This document shows, piece by piece, positions 14,001-22,911 of a DNA stretch of 64,000 nucleotides. The notes beneath the pieces were generated by a model. That model was not told the DNA's origin. It saw only the letters and a list, made by a program, of their open reading frames with translations, and did no database searches. The stretch spans positions 8,869,883 to 8,933,882 of the forward strand of contig OZ034979.1 in NCBI GenBank assembly GCA_964030785.1, in the 5' to 3' direction. The DNA comes from Siderastrea siderea. Its lineage: Eukaryota > Cnidaria > Anthozoa > Scleractinia > Rhizangiidae. The translations under genes were made by a program, and so were the position numbers. Each line of letters begins with the position of its first letter. Within the stretch, counting starts at the first letter, position 1.

Positions 14001-17000
14001 AGTGGACCCTTGAAAAAAAAGTTAATTTCGTGCCCTAGGAAGGAGTGGAAAGTGAAAGTAAAGGATAGTAGGAAGATCAAACCTCTCTGTCCCCCCCCAA
14101 CCCTGTCTTATTACATAGAAACCCTGGTTGTACATCCCAACAGCTGTTTAGCTGCTACAGGTTAACATTTTAAAATATAACACAGTATGCATAAATCATA
14201 CTTGATAAGAGATGTCTGCAATTTGAAATCGCAGTATAATCATCCAAATCACAGCCAGAATTAAACGTTCATTGCCATCCACTATGTCCTCAGCCCCAAT
14301 ACTCTCCAGTTTCACCTGAAAACAAAATTCATAGTTATAAATAACACTGCTTGCAAAATGGATAATTAAAAATATATCCCGGAAGGGCACGTAGATTTTC
14401 TAATCTTGCATTTTGTTATAGATACAATTTATTGGTAACTGGACATCGTGTCATTACAATTCGGGGTAATCGTGCTCGTTATTTCAAATCGCCCTGCGCT
14501 ATGCGCTCAGCCAATTCAAAATTACTTGCCCAATTACTCCCTGAATTGTACTCCACTCAGTCCAATTACCATTACTTATCAGACATTAAACATTGAATAG
14601 AGAGAGAAAGAAAGGTTAAACAACAAACACAAATTAATTTTGCATTAAAACATGTCAGAGTGACTTCTCTAGCTAATAATGGGTCTTGGGAATTAACTTT
14701 ATTTCATCCTGATCAAGTGGGACAAAACTTTGCTTGCCCAAAGGACAAATGTGAAATGTCTATTTTACTTTGAAAAACAGATGAGAAAGGCACCAAGAGG
14801 GAATAAAAAGAATTAGAGTGTCACTGATTCAAAGAGACTTAGTATCACCACATTGCTGAATTACCCGTAAAGACTACCACTCTATAAACTTACCGAACGC
14901 TGGAGGAATTCAAGTGCTTTGTTTACGTTTTCAATTTTATGCACCCTCAGTTTTCCTCGCTCTAAAGAGAAATAGGAGGAGGAAGTACCATTAGAATACA
15001 TCTATCAGTTGGTATGGAAATCATAACAGCACGTCTTTCCACTTTCTGTACCATAAAACAATGAGACATATTTATTTACTACTTCCCCTGAATATAAGTC
15101 CATCATGGGGTTAGCCCTTTGCATTTTTGAATTCAAACGACAAGCTTCTGGGCATGTCAGTGCTCGACAAAAGTCCTGTCCGGTCGTCCGGGACAAGTAG
15201 ATTTTGAGGTCGGGCAAGTAACTTTTCAGGGTCACTTGCCCGACGGGCAGGCGCTCGGACAAACCTCCATCAAAGCTCCAAAAATTGTTAAGTTAAATAT
15301 CAGTCTGGTCTGACGTTTTGATCATTTGATTTGTCAGTCACGCAATCGCCTAAAATGACTTTTTCTAAAACATATCAATCAATTGTTGAAATCCCTCCCT
15401 GACCTGTGAATTGGTGAACAAAATTCAGAGAACATGCAATAAAAACGCTGCTGTAGCTAAAACGGCCTTAGTTTTGGGCTTAAACTGGAACGCCTTTTTT
15501 CAATTTTTAGGCAAAAATCTACCAGCTGTTAGCAGATCCTTTACTGATGCATCAGTCTTACAAAGGTTCTATTCCTTATTACTGGTATAATTTTTTTTTG
15601 CGCTGCATACCGTACACCATATGCAGACAGAATCAAAGCGAGAAAGTGGAGTAAGCATATAAGCTTGAGCTTGCTTTTTATATAAAATTTTGAATGTGTG
15701 GTAAATTGCTTCTCGATCTGTCGTAACTGTAAGTATATATCAAACAATCGAAGGCCAATTCAGGGTTATAAACGCAAGCATATTTTCAGACTTTTCATGC
15801 TCTGATGTCTGGAAAGATAACGGACACTGGTTGGTTAGCACGCGATCAAAACCTGCCTGGATCAAATTTCTTTTCACAACAAATGACAGTGTTATGTGCA
15901 TTTTGAACGTGGTCTGTTACAAATTTACACCAATGTTTTATTTAATCGTCAACGTCTTCCAAATTTCCTCGAGGGTCTTTCTAATTCACTTAACCCTAAA
16001 TAAATACGTACTTATTACACGTATTCTTATTATACTCTGATCCACGCAAACTTAGTGCATTCAGTCAGTAAACATAGATGTTAGATACTAGAACAGTATC
16101 ATGAAATTGACAGGAGGATAGTAAACGTCAACGATCTCCCAAAATGTTCAACAAAAGGAGAGCGATCACTCATTAAACACTTTGTGAGATCTTTGTCCGT
16201 GCCTCATGAATTATTAATGAGCATGAGAAAATTTTTTTTAAAACACAGGCCAGTGGGAAATTGACTCAGGCAAGCAAATTCTGTGACTTGCTTGCCCGAA
16301 GGGCAAGCTGGAATTCAAGTTTTTGTCGAGCCCTGCGTGTCCAACCAAATTTCTGAAATATCCCACTGATTTTAAGGGTTTGGACATTGTGTCTCGATAA
16401 AAATTGCAGTAGTACACCAATACCTCATCAATTACAAAGAAAAACACATTGTATTTAACTCAAGAACCTGTAGACAAGTTAAAATGATTTAAAAACCAAC
16501 CTATTTTCCCAAGCTTTTCTCCAGAAATAATCTCAAGAAGACAGATCAATAGCCTTCCATCAGATAAATCAGTGAATAAGTCATCTACATGTTGGTTATT
16601 CTGGAATAATAGTTAAAACATACAACATTTATTCAGCATAAAGCAATGTACATTACAAGTCTCAAAGTGCTTATAAAGTAAAAACTAAGTTCAGCTTATT
16701 TGAAAGGCCTTTCAAAATGTAGAAGAATGGTGTTTTCTTTTTTGTAAGATATTCAAGTTAAAAGGATACAAGTAATGATATCATGAGCGGTTACAGTGTG
16801 GAGACAAATCACAAAATCAAGAAAATCTTCGGACATATTAATGCAATTAATGCATTGTAAACGAAACTTAGCACTGGACTAATGTACCTTAAGAAAGACA
16901 CAGCGTAATGCATACTGCAATGTTGCCATGGCAACAGTTTATCTTCCAGGTCACTTTCTTTCAAGAATGAGATTTCCCTTTTTGGGCTTTCCAAACATAA

Positions 17001-20000
17001 TCCACTCCTTATTGATTAACGAGGAAACTAAGCACAATGTGTGAAACTAAGCACAATGTGGGCATTCTGTGTGTTGTGAAGAGATCCTTTTTTCTCTTGT
17101 TATTAGTCACAAATTGTAGCATTTGGTTCAAAGCAGAAAGAGGCTGGAGTCAAGATTGGTTCCATGGCAACAGCATTCTCCCTAGTTTTCAGGGCTGCAG
17201 GTAAGACAGTTCTCCAGACTGGTAAAGCAGCTCTCCTGAAAGTCCTTTTCTACCACGGAGTGCAAGCGAGTGCATGAGACCCCGGAATGTTGCCCATTAC
17301 ACTAGGTTTACAAGAAAACCCTTAAAAACGCTCAACTTTACAACTGGTCTTTCAAAGGCCATCCTAATGTTTTTATGGGTGACAAGAAAACTACTGTTAA
17401 TGCAGTAATTTTCACAGTTGTCACCTATGAGAAGACTACTGTTGTAGTTAGCAAAGAGAACTTGAATTCAAGAAGACAAAAGTGGTTCCTTGTGAAGTAC
17501 TAACCTACAGAAAGGTCCAGGAGGCAAGACTGACGAATGAATTTATTAACGTACAGATAAACGTTTAAAAGATAAGGCTTTCAGCAATTTACGAATGTAC
17601 CAATGCAACGTGATTGGTGCGTTTCGATTCGTCTTTTGTTAGTCAAATGTCCGTTGGTCTATTGTTAGTCAAATAAGTCGGTTTGTCTATTGTTTGTCTG
17701 TCTTGCTATTGTCGGCAATCAGTTGTTTGTAAAGACCAACGGACATTTGACTAACAAAAGATGGATCGAAATGCACCAATTACGTTTCACAGTCTTCACA
17801 GCCAATAACATCACGGCTTAACTGACAGACGACCAATAACATCACGAGAACGTCAACCAATCAGGACAACGACCAGAGACTTATAACATCTACTGATGAT
17901 TCACAGTTCAATTGACTCTGATGATGACTTCTGCTCGGGTTGTTGAAACGTCAGTCAATGTCACCTCAAACAGTCCTTCTCAGGACTACACTCACCCGGA
18001 CGATCACAATTTACCGAATTACAGAGAAACATCGAGAAGACAAGACTATTACCTTACGAATGGAGAAACGTTGAGAATATAAGACAATACCGTACGCACA
18101 CATATAAAGGAAATGATAACAGTTACTAAGACAAGACTTGCTTGGAACGGAGTACACCTGACACGTGGTTCTAACCGGTAATAAGCCTTGCTTCAAGCGG
18201 TAAATTTTACCGGTTATCGCCTGATAAGGAGAACACTGATGGCAATATCATAGTAAGCCTTATCTTGCGACTTTCTTCAAGGAGTTGTGTCACAGCAGTC
18301 CAGACCAATCTTTTCAGTTTTTCCAATTACTCACCCTTACTTGCTATGGAACTTAACATTAGCGAAGAAATTTCATGTAAATGACAAAATTACAGCTTTG
18401 TGACAAACAAATATGTATCCCGAGCGTTAGATTTAAATTTACAAACAACAGAGATAAACTTTGAAAACTGTTCAGCCTAACAGTTTTTCAAAAATCCCAA
18501 TTGCAATCCACGTTAATCTTCTTCAACTTGGCCCATCGGTGCCTTCTTCCGTATTTGCTGTGTTATTTACACCTTTCCTCAATGTTTTAAGCGGTTATTT
18601 TCATGTTAAGACTAATTTGGTGGCCAGGTCCTAGTGGCTGAATTTTGCTAAATTTCGTGACACAGCTCCTTTAAGGGACAACATTGGTGCCAAGTTTCAA
18701 TAAAATTTATTATCTTTACTCATTCTTTCCAGAGATATTCTTCACATTGTGATTTACCTCCCTGCTGTAACCACTTATGATGTCATCAATTTCTACACTG
18801 CATAATGCAAAACTTGAATAACTCAGGAATGAGTAAAGATAATTATTGCAAAACAGAAGACACTGCCCTTCTCCATTTTGGAAGGCCTTTCAATTGAGCT
18901 TGACTTAGTTTTTACTTCATATGCACTTTAATATATAGATTTAGCCAAGCCTAAAAGCGGAACTCCATATCTATCGGATACCATCGGCCGCCTATAAATT
19001 CTTCAGAATTAATCTTGTTTACTGTTATTAACCTAGGTACTTGACCTCGTTAATTACTGTATAGTTTTATTAAGCATATCATTTTAGTATAAACTTAGAG
19101 TTATAATTCCGTTTCGTGATTCAAGCAATCTAGTTTATCTATTTGTGCTTTCACTTTAAGTTCGCTAGGCAAATTCATTTAATCGTTTATCGGCATTTTT
19201 CGTTTGTTTTGATTGCTGTTATTTTAATTGTACGCTTTGTATTTTGTAATTGGAGACGCGTGTTCGCTTCGAAACTACTAGAAATTCTCTTTTGGTTTTG
19301 TTTACAGATTATTGCACAGTGTTGCACACATTTGACACATTTTGTCGTAAATTCAATCGGTTTATTGTGAATAACTTTGATTCTGTTTTACAACTGTCAA
19401 TTGGAAAGCTGTGTTCTTCTAATTCTGTTTGGCAAACGGATACGCTTCATTCGTTTTAAAATACAAAGGTCATGCTTTAGGTCAGAATTATTTGTTCGCA
19501 AATTAGTACTTTTCTGCTCGACTTATAAGCTTGATTTTGCTCTAACCTTACATCCTTGAATGTAGAATCCTGTTTTTCATCGTGTTATGGCCGCTGGATA
19601 CCATTTTACTGTAAAATTATCCACTGTTTTCAAGAGTTTTTTTACTGCTACGCGAGTCGCTTGTGCAACACGTGCCAAAAGACTTACGCGATTCCTCGCA
19701 CGCCATTGGCTAGAAGCTGCGCAAAAATTGCTACATGTAAGAATGTCATGAAATGCGATGTACGTACGGACGCGCCCGTGAGTCATTCCACTTGCCAATG
19801 ACCATAAAAAATTGCCAGCATGCCTCTTAGGATGCCTCTTAGTATGGGTATGGGGCTCCACTCTTGCGGCCTTTGGCCGCAAAGGAGTTCCGCTAATAAG
19901 CTGAGGGGGGTATAGGGGTCCAGATGACTTTTAACGGAAACGAAACCGCCGTTTCTAGTAATATTCATCTACAGAGCCCCTCTAGACACCAGCCTCAGTG

Positions 20001-21060
20001 CTGAATGGACCTCTCTTCCTCACTACTACCATAACAGGTAGATCATGAATTCAAAGATATGTGTGACTGCTAACTTAAGAGCCAAAAACAGATATTTTAG
20101 ATTACATGGCTTGAATTCAACAATCAAAACTACAAATGCAGACGGTCACATTCCTGAACATCAGTTAAAGTTTGCACATCATGAATCTCAGTTGACAGCA
20201 AAGGGAGAAGTCCCCAGGATAACACTGGCTTTCTAACTAACTTGACTGAAAGAAGGGTTCATAATCATTTTTTATATTTATATATCCCTGATCAAATGTG
20301 AAAATATTTATAACACTAGTGAAGAAAGTGCTGAGTGAAAAGACAAGTTCCCAACCCCCCCCCCCCCCCATGAAAATAAGTTCCCCAATTACATACACAT
20401 CCCTCTTGATTGGTAAAAACCCTTTCTAAATGCCAAGTAATACAGGCAACATTTTCATGCAACTTGTCAACACTTGCAAGTTGCAACAAATTTTCATGTT
20501 GTAAAAAGCAGACCTCGCTTCTACTAAATGTTGCCCCCATCACTTGGCCTTAATGGTATGAGCCCAGAAACATTAAATGGGACTTAACAGGTCTTTACAA
20601 TGCATTTAGTAGTGGAGAGGTGCTTCTCAAGACAACGGCAGCAGTCATAAGAGTCATGTGTCACTCCATACAGAAAAGGGATTTTTAACAGTGAGAGTGC
20701 ACTTATGACTTCCTTGATTAGAGTTCCACAGAACAACACCTAATTTATGTTTCACCATAACCTAACATTCCACTTTAGTAACTCACCAATACGGGAGAGC
20801 TCTGCAAAGTTTGGAGAGCTTTTCTTAAAGTAAGTTTATCCTAAGCTGAATTATTTAAGCTTACGGCTTAAGCCTAATCTAGACGCCAACTTTTTAACAG
20901 AATTTTTACACACACACACACACACACACAAACTTACCTTCTCAAGAAAAGAATTGACCCACTTCGTGAAAGTTTTCTTCTGCGAGTTAATACGTTCATT
21001 TTTCAAAGCTCTGATCCTGTCCTTTTCGAACGTAGGCGTCGGTGGTGGAACATAAGACAT
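743..21060 (-). CDS. SPTBN5-like: Beta-spectrin, beta-heavy type (5' part of gene, 19 exons, runs off left edge)
   Basis: Membrane-skeleton protein expected to pair with alpha-spectrin and bind F-actin. Predicted exons in transcript order: 21060-20938, 16600-16501, 14961-14894, 14315-14202, 12254-12184, 11858-11778, 10837-10722, 9817-9705, 9560-9376, 8885-8703, 7945-7903, 7653-7522, 6011-5929, 5563-5425, 4855-4649, 4308-4129, 3410-3210, 2008-1913, 856-743. All introns are GT-AG and phases match, giving 2349 nt (783 codons) without a stop. The start is the first in-frame ATG (21060), followed within 40 residues by [14 protein letters not shown], the start of CH1. CH1 spans about residues 20-127 (motifs [39 protein letters not shown]) and CH2 about 137-246 ([41 protein letters not shown]). 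A linker (FRTVEKPPK) and spectrin repeats follow, with typical phrases such as [14 protein letters not shown] and AESWMTEK. The linker and CH2 text look more like beta-heavy than conventional beta-spectrin or plakins, by recollection only. The 3' exons lie beyond position 1. Confidence 0.85.
1043..1625. repeat. Probable degenerate MITE-like sequence in spectrin intron
   Basis: Repeated phrases such as TTTTGCGGGA(A/G), GGCGGATTGG and the inverted AAAAAATCCGCAAAAATT bracket the stretch. The ends are not clear. Confidence 0.35.
2464..2533 (+). repeat. (GATT)n microsatellite
   Basis: About 17 tandem GATT units with one GAGT interruption, in a spectrin intron. Confidence 0.97.
2958..3148. mobile_element. 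MITE with ATATCCATAC ends and long C and G runs
   Basis: Left ATATCCATACCCCC and right GGGGAGTATGGATAT are inverted. Homopolymer C and G runs of about 16-17 nt lie inside the arms. GGAAATTCCAATT and GGAATTTCCAATCC give internal similarity. In a spectrin intron 60 nt from exon 3410-3210. Confidence 0.7.
5286..5336 (-). pseudogene. Partial duplicate of spectrin exon 15, possible phase-0 mini-exon
   Basis: Read on the minus strand, this stretch begins after a TTGTTGTAG acceptor. It encodes [17 protein letters not shown], aligning with the start of the neighbouring exon 4855-4649 ([17 protein letters not shown]). It is followed by GTTAGT, a possible donor, so it could form a 51-nt exon (17 codons, phase 0-0) between exons 5563-5425 and 4855-4649. 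Flanking intron sequence is also similar (CAAAGAGCAT just upstream in both), so it looks like an old local duplication of the exon's 5' end. It may be a dead remnant or an alternative exon. Confidence 0.6.
6319..7409. mobile_element. Non-autonomous piggyBac-like element, about 1.08 kb, at TTAA
   Basis: TTAA at 6319-6322 and 7406-7409 flanks ends reading CCCATTGACGTCC on the left and CCCATTGATGGACG on the right (minus strand). TTAA duplication plus CCC-starting ends is the piggyBac hallmark. The longest internal frame is 100 codons with no transposase motif. It lies in the spectrin intron between exons 7653-7522 and 6011-5929. Confidence 0.75.
8478..8690. mobile_element. MITE family with TTAAGCCCCA ends, diverged inverted copy
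   Basis: Contains the reverse complements of the family's internal phrases (GTCATGAGAACAAA, ACACCAAAGAT, CCAACTAGTACTATAAGAAA). The ends are eroded. It abuts spectrin exon 8885-8703. Confidence 0.6.
10137..10480 (+). repeat. 106-bp minisatellite, about 3 copies, in spectrin intron
   Basis: The marker TGTACAAGG recurs at 10143, 10253, 10359 and 10465, i.e. spacings of 110, 106 and 106. The unit contains TGAGTCTGTGGATGAAATCC and AAGTGTGACCATTCAAATGA, then TTATTATGCTGTACAAGG. The same unit occurs at 26190, 29080, 48740, 53765 (inverted) and 62140. Confidence 0.95.
10905..11082 (+). repeat. Compound trinucleotide tract (GAT)n/(GCT)n in spectrin intron
   Basis: About 175 bp of pure or lightly interrupted triplets: mainly ATG/GAT units, then CTG with GTT interruptions, then GAT. 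On the transcribed (minus) strand it reads CAT and CAG units and ends about 68 nt before the acceptor of the exon starting at 10837. Long translated frames through it in all phases are low-complexity artefacts. Confidence 0.95.
11110..11211. mobile_element. Short palindromic element next to the triplet repeat
   Basis: AGAGCATTTGGGG and GACTGTCTTAGTGTCC on the left pair with GGACACTGAGACAGTC and CCCAAAATGCTCT on the right, giving a stem of about 35 bp with mismatches. Confidence 0.65.
11250..11513. mobile_element. MITE with AAAGGG(A/T)CTATGTCA ends
   Basis: Left AAAGGGACTATGTCAGCTGG and right end on the minus strand AAAGGGTCTATGTCACCCCA are terminal inverted repeats. CATGCGCA lies just inside each. 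In a spectrin intron. Confidence 0.75.
12864..14037. mobile_element. DNA transposon remnant, ends (C/T)AGGGCACGAAATT, in spectrin intron
   Basis: The left end is CAGGGCACGAAATTGTGCC; the right end reads TAGGGCACGAAATTAAC on the minus strand. The element is flanked by the direct repeat GGAAG on both sides. About 1.17 kb, non-coding, and it carries a nested MITE (13532-13815). The ends resemble those of the element at 15158, suggesting one superfamily. Confidence 0.7.
13532..13815. mobile_element. MITE with TTAAGGCGC ends, nested
   Basis: Left TTAAGGCGCTGTTATGCTAG and right CTAGTGTTACTGCGCCTTTAA are inverted. Extended similarity follows through ACAACTTGTCTCGCAA and its complement. It lies inside the 12864-14037 element. 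Confidence 0.75.
15158..16335. mobile_element. DNA transposon remnant, ends CAGTGCTCGACAAAA, in spectrin intron
   Basis: The left end CAGTGCTCGACAAAAGTCC is mirrored at the right by a reverse complement reading CAGGGCTCGACAAAAACTT. The flanking 5-mers are CATGT and CGTGT, a possible target duplication with one change. About 1.18 kb, with no intact frame seen. Internal text near both ends contains CTTGCCCGA(C/A)GGGCA. Confidence 0.65.
17607..17786. mobile_element. Foldback MITE nested in spectrin intron 1
   Basis: Arms of about 60 nt: ACGTGATTGGTGCGTTTCGA on the left and its near reverse complement ending ATGCACCAATTACGT on the right. Both contain GTTAGTCAAATGTCCGTTGG or its complement. The spacer is short. 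Confidence 0.7.
17860..18015 (+). repeat. Dispersed repeat, copy 1 (also at 26874-27015)
   Basis: Shares a long stretch with 26874-27015: GAGACTTATAACATCTACT, then TGATGATGACT and AAACGTCAGTCAAT, then TCAGGACTACACTCACCC. Two dispersed copies in introns of different genes point to a transposon-derived sequence, perhaps a LINE tail. Class not determined. Confidence 0.6.
20908..20930 (+). repeat. (CA)n tract at the first spectrin donor site
   Basis: About 11 CA units lie 6 nt into intron 1 of spectrin; on the transcribed strand this is a (TG)n run just after GTAAGTT. Confidence 0.95.
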
Positions 21061-22540
21061 TATGTCGTGTCGAAGCCGTAATATAAGTGAGGAGTCTTGT
21101 TTACAAACAGTTTGTATCTCGCGCCTTGATCGCCAAATATTATCAACTGCGTTCACGCATATTGGCTTGTTATGTGTCTTTACGGGTTCAACACCACAAG
21201 AATTAAGTTTTTCCTGGCCAGCAACGTTCTTGAATATGTTCTTTCCTCTTTATCCAGCTATATTACCGTCAATAAAGCTCTTGCCGTGTCTAATTGGCAA
21301 ATCACATCTCCATGCTCATGTTGACCTTTCGATCTGCAAATCACAAGTGTCGTTTATGATAAGCTGTCGGTGTCATAACCACTGGAGTAAAACAAAACAA
21401 TACAGGGCTTCCAATTAAAACAATCCCAACACAATATTAGCTCACCATGAGCATAACAGAATTTCAGAAAACCTGCAGAGTGAAGGCGGCTTGGAAACCA
21501 AGAAACCTTAGGAAACTTTGTCCTCTCTGACACGACAGTGTAATGGGATGCTGGCTCGAATGACCGCGAATTTCTAACTTGTCGGCGCTCCGCCTCATAT
21601 TAACCTTATTTGGATTGACTGACAGATATGCAGATCATAGCACTTCGAGATTCCACGAATTCCACGTTTTTCCACGCGTAGAACACTTCAGCGCGCGCGT
21701 TCAGTTCAAAACAGGAGCCATAATTATGGCTCCTGGTTCAAAAATATATGTTTGGAAACTGAAATTTAAGGCAAATTACATTAGAAACGGAACATAGACG
21801 CAAATCGATACGGGATCGCAAATGTTCCCCACTGCAAGCGATCCTGGAATGGTCTTTCAAGTCTCACGCGACTAAAAATTCTGATTTTCGAGCACGTGTC
21901 TCTAAACTAGTGGAGATGTAGCTTTGCAAAAATGTAAACCTATCCTAAAAAAGACAGTGAAAGTGATATGATTTTCGAGCCCGTTTCTCCCTTTTCGTTC
22001 GACCATGTCCCCTCACTCTAACCACACCCCACTACATCACTCCAAACACTTCCAACCACCCCTCCCTCGAACAACTCTGTTTCCAGGTGGACTGCTGCGT
22101 TTTCCCTCAAAATACCTTTTCATCACTAGGCGACTACATGCTTTCACAAATTTCGGAAGGAAGGGACACGCAAGATCCCTCCCAGCCCCCACGCGTTTCA
22201 TTTTCGTGTCCGGTTCGCTGTTCCGAGATAGTAGGGAAAAGCCTGCATTGAGAAAACGAGCGCGAAAAACGCGTAGGGGCTGGGGATCCCGCGCGTCTCA
22301 TTTCCGCGTTCGCTTTCTAATTTTCGTGCCGTCCCTACTGACCGAGAGCCTGGAACATGCTACTGTTCCTGCTGTCTTGAAGCCTGGAACAGGCTATTTG
22401 ATCACGCTCGCTCGTTGGTACAATCTGAACGAATGGAACAGCCTATAGAGATAGTGGAGTGGGCATTAGCAATCTCTTCTCACTTTTAACGTAAATTTTT
22501 ATCCTGCAACTATTGAACAAGCAACACTAAGTCTATACAC
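21061..22540. other. Intergenic region between spectrin start and MCRS1 3' end
   Basis: This should hold the spectrin promoter and 5' UTR. I see no clear TATA box. A 147-codon plus-strand frame at 22005-22448 is rich in Arg, Ser and Pro and overlaps internally repeated GC-rich sequence (GCGTTTCATTTTCGTG-like phrases at 22190 and 22295), so I do not call it a gene. Confidence 0.5.
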
Positions 22541-22559
22541 AAACACATAGACAACCAAT

Positions 22560-22578
22560 TTTATTACAGCATTTTATT
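22560..22578 (-). terminator. Poly(A) signals of MCRS1
   Basis: Two AATAAA hexamers on the minus strand (22565-22560 and 22578-22573) lie about 340 nt after the MCRS1 stop codon at 22912. They are suitably placed to end its 3' UTR, about 1.5 kb before the spectrin start. Confidence 0.6.
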
Positions 22579-22911
22579 TCGCCTTCTTGCCAACTGTTAA
22601 TATAGGGGTAGATAAAAAGGTGAAAGCGAAGTGTCGTAAATGCCAAAACGTGACAGGACAGGAGCTCGTGTTTCAAGTTTTTCCCTACTAAGCCACAGAG
22701 ACGGTTGGATAGCGTCACGTTACCGTCAGAATGGAATTTAGATGCTCTTTGTTCAGACGTCACTTTCGCAAGGAAAACAGTTGGAAACCTGTCTTGTCTC
22801 TCTCTCTTGGTAGAAAAAAGACAATGCGTGACTTGCACTTTCAAAATCTTTCCAAACTGAAAATCATAGACTTGCTCAGTTTGTTCTTCGGTATCGTTAC
22901 GAAGCAAGAGG

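Larger units (their letters stand above)
16655..18935. mobile_element. Large element with about 85-bp inverted ends in spectrin intron 1
   Basis: The stretch 16655-16745 is the reverse complement, with some mismatches, of 18840-18935. Shared cores include GGCCTTTCAA and CTTAGTTTTTACTT. The arms bracket about 2.1 kb with nested repeats and no coding capacity that I can see. It starts 55 nt from exon 16600-16501. Consistent with a non-autonomous DNA transposon or two opposed copies of one short repeat. Confidence 0.5.

Noticed and set aside
20790..20835. Possible small exon in spectrin intron 1 (acceptor-like and GTGAGT donor-like signals)
   Set aside because: The encoded residues do not fit the CH1 domain, while exon 16600-16501 continues CH1 directly and in phase from 20938.
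22005..22448. 147-codon plus-strand frame
   Set aside because: Arg/Ser/Pro-rich with no domain, overlapping internally repeated GC-rich sequence; no splice context or start context to support it.
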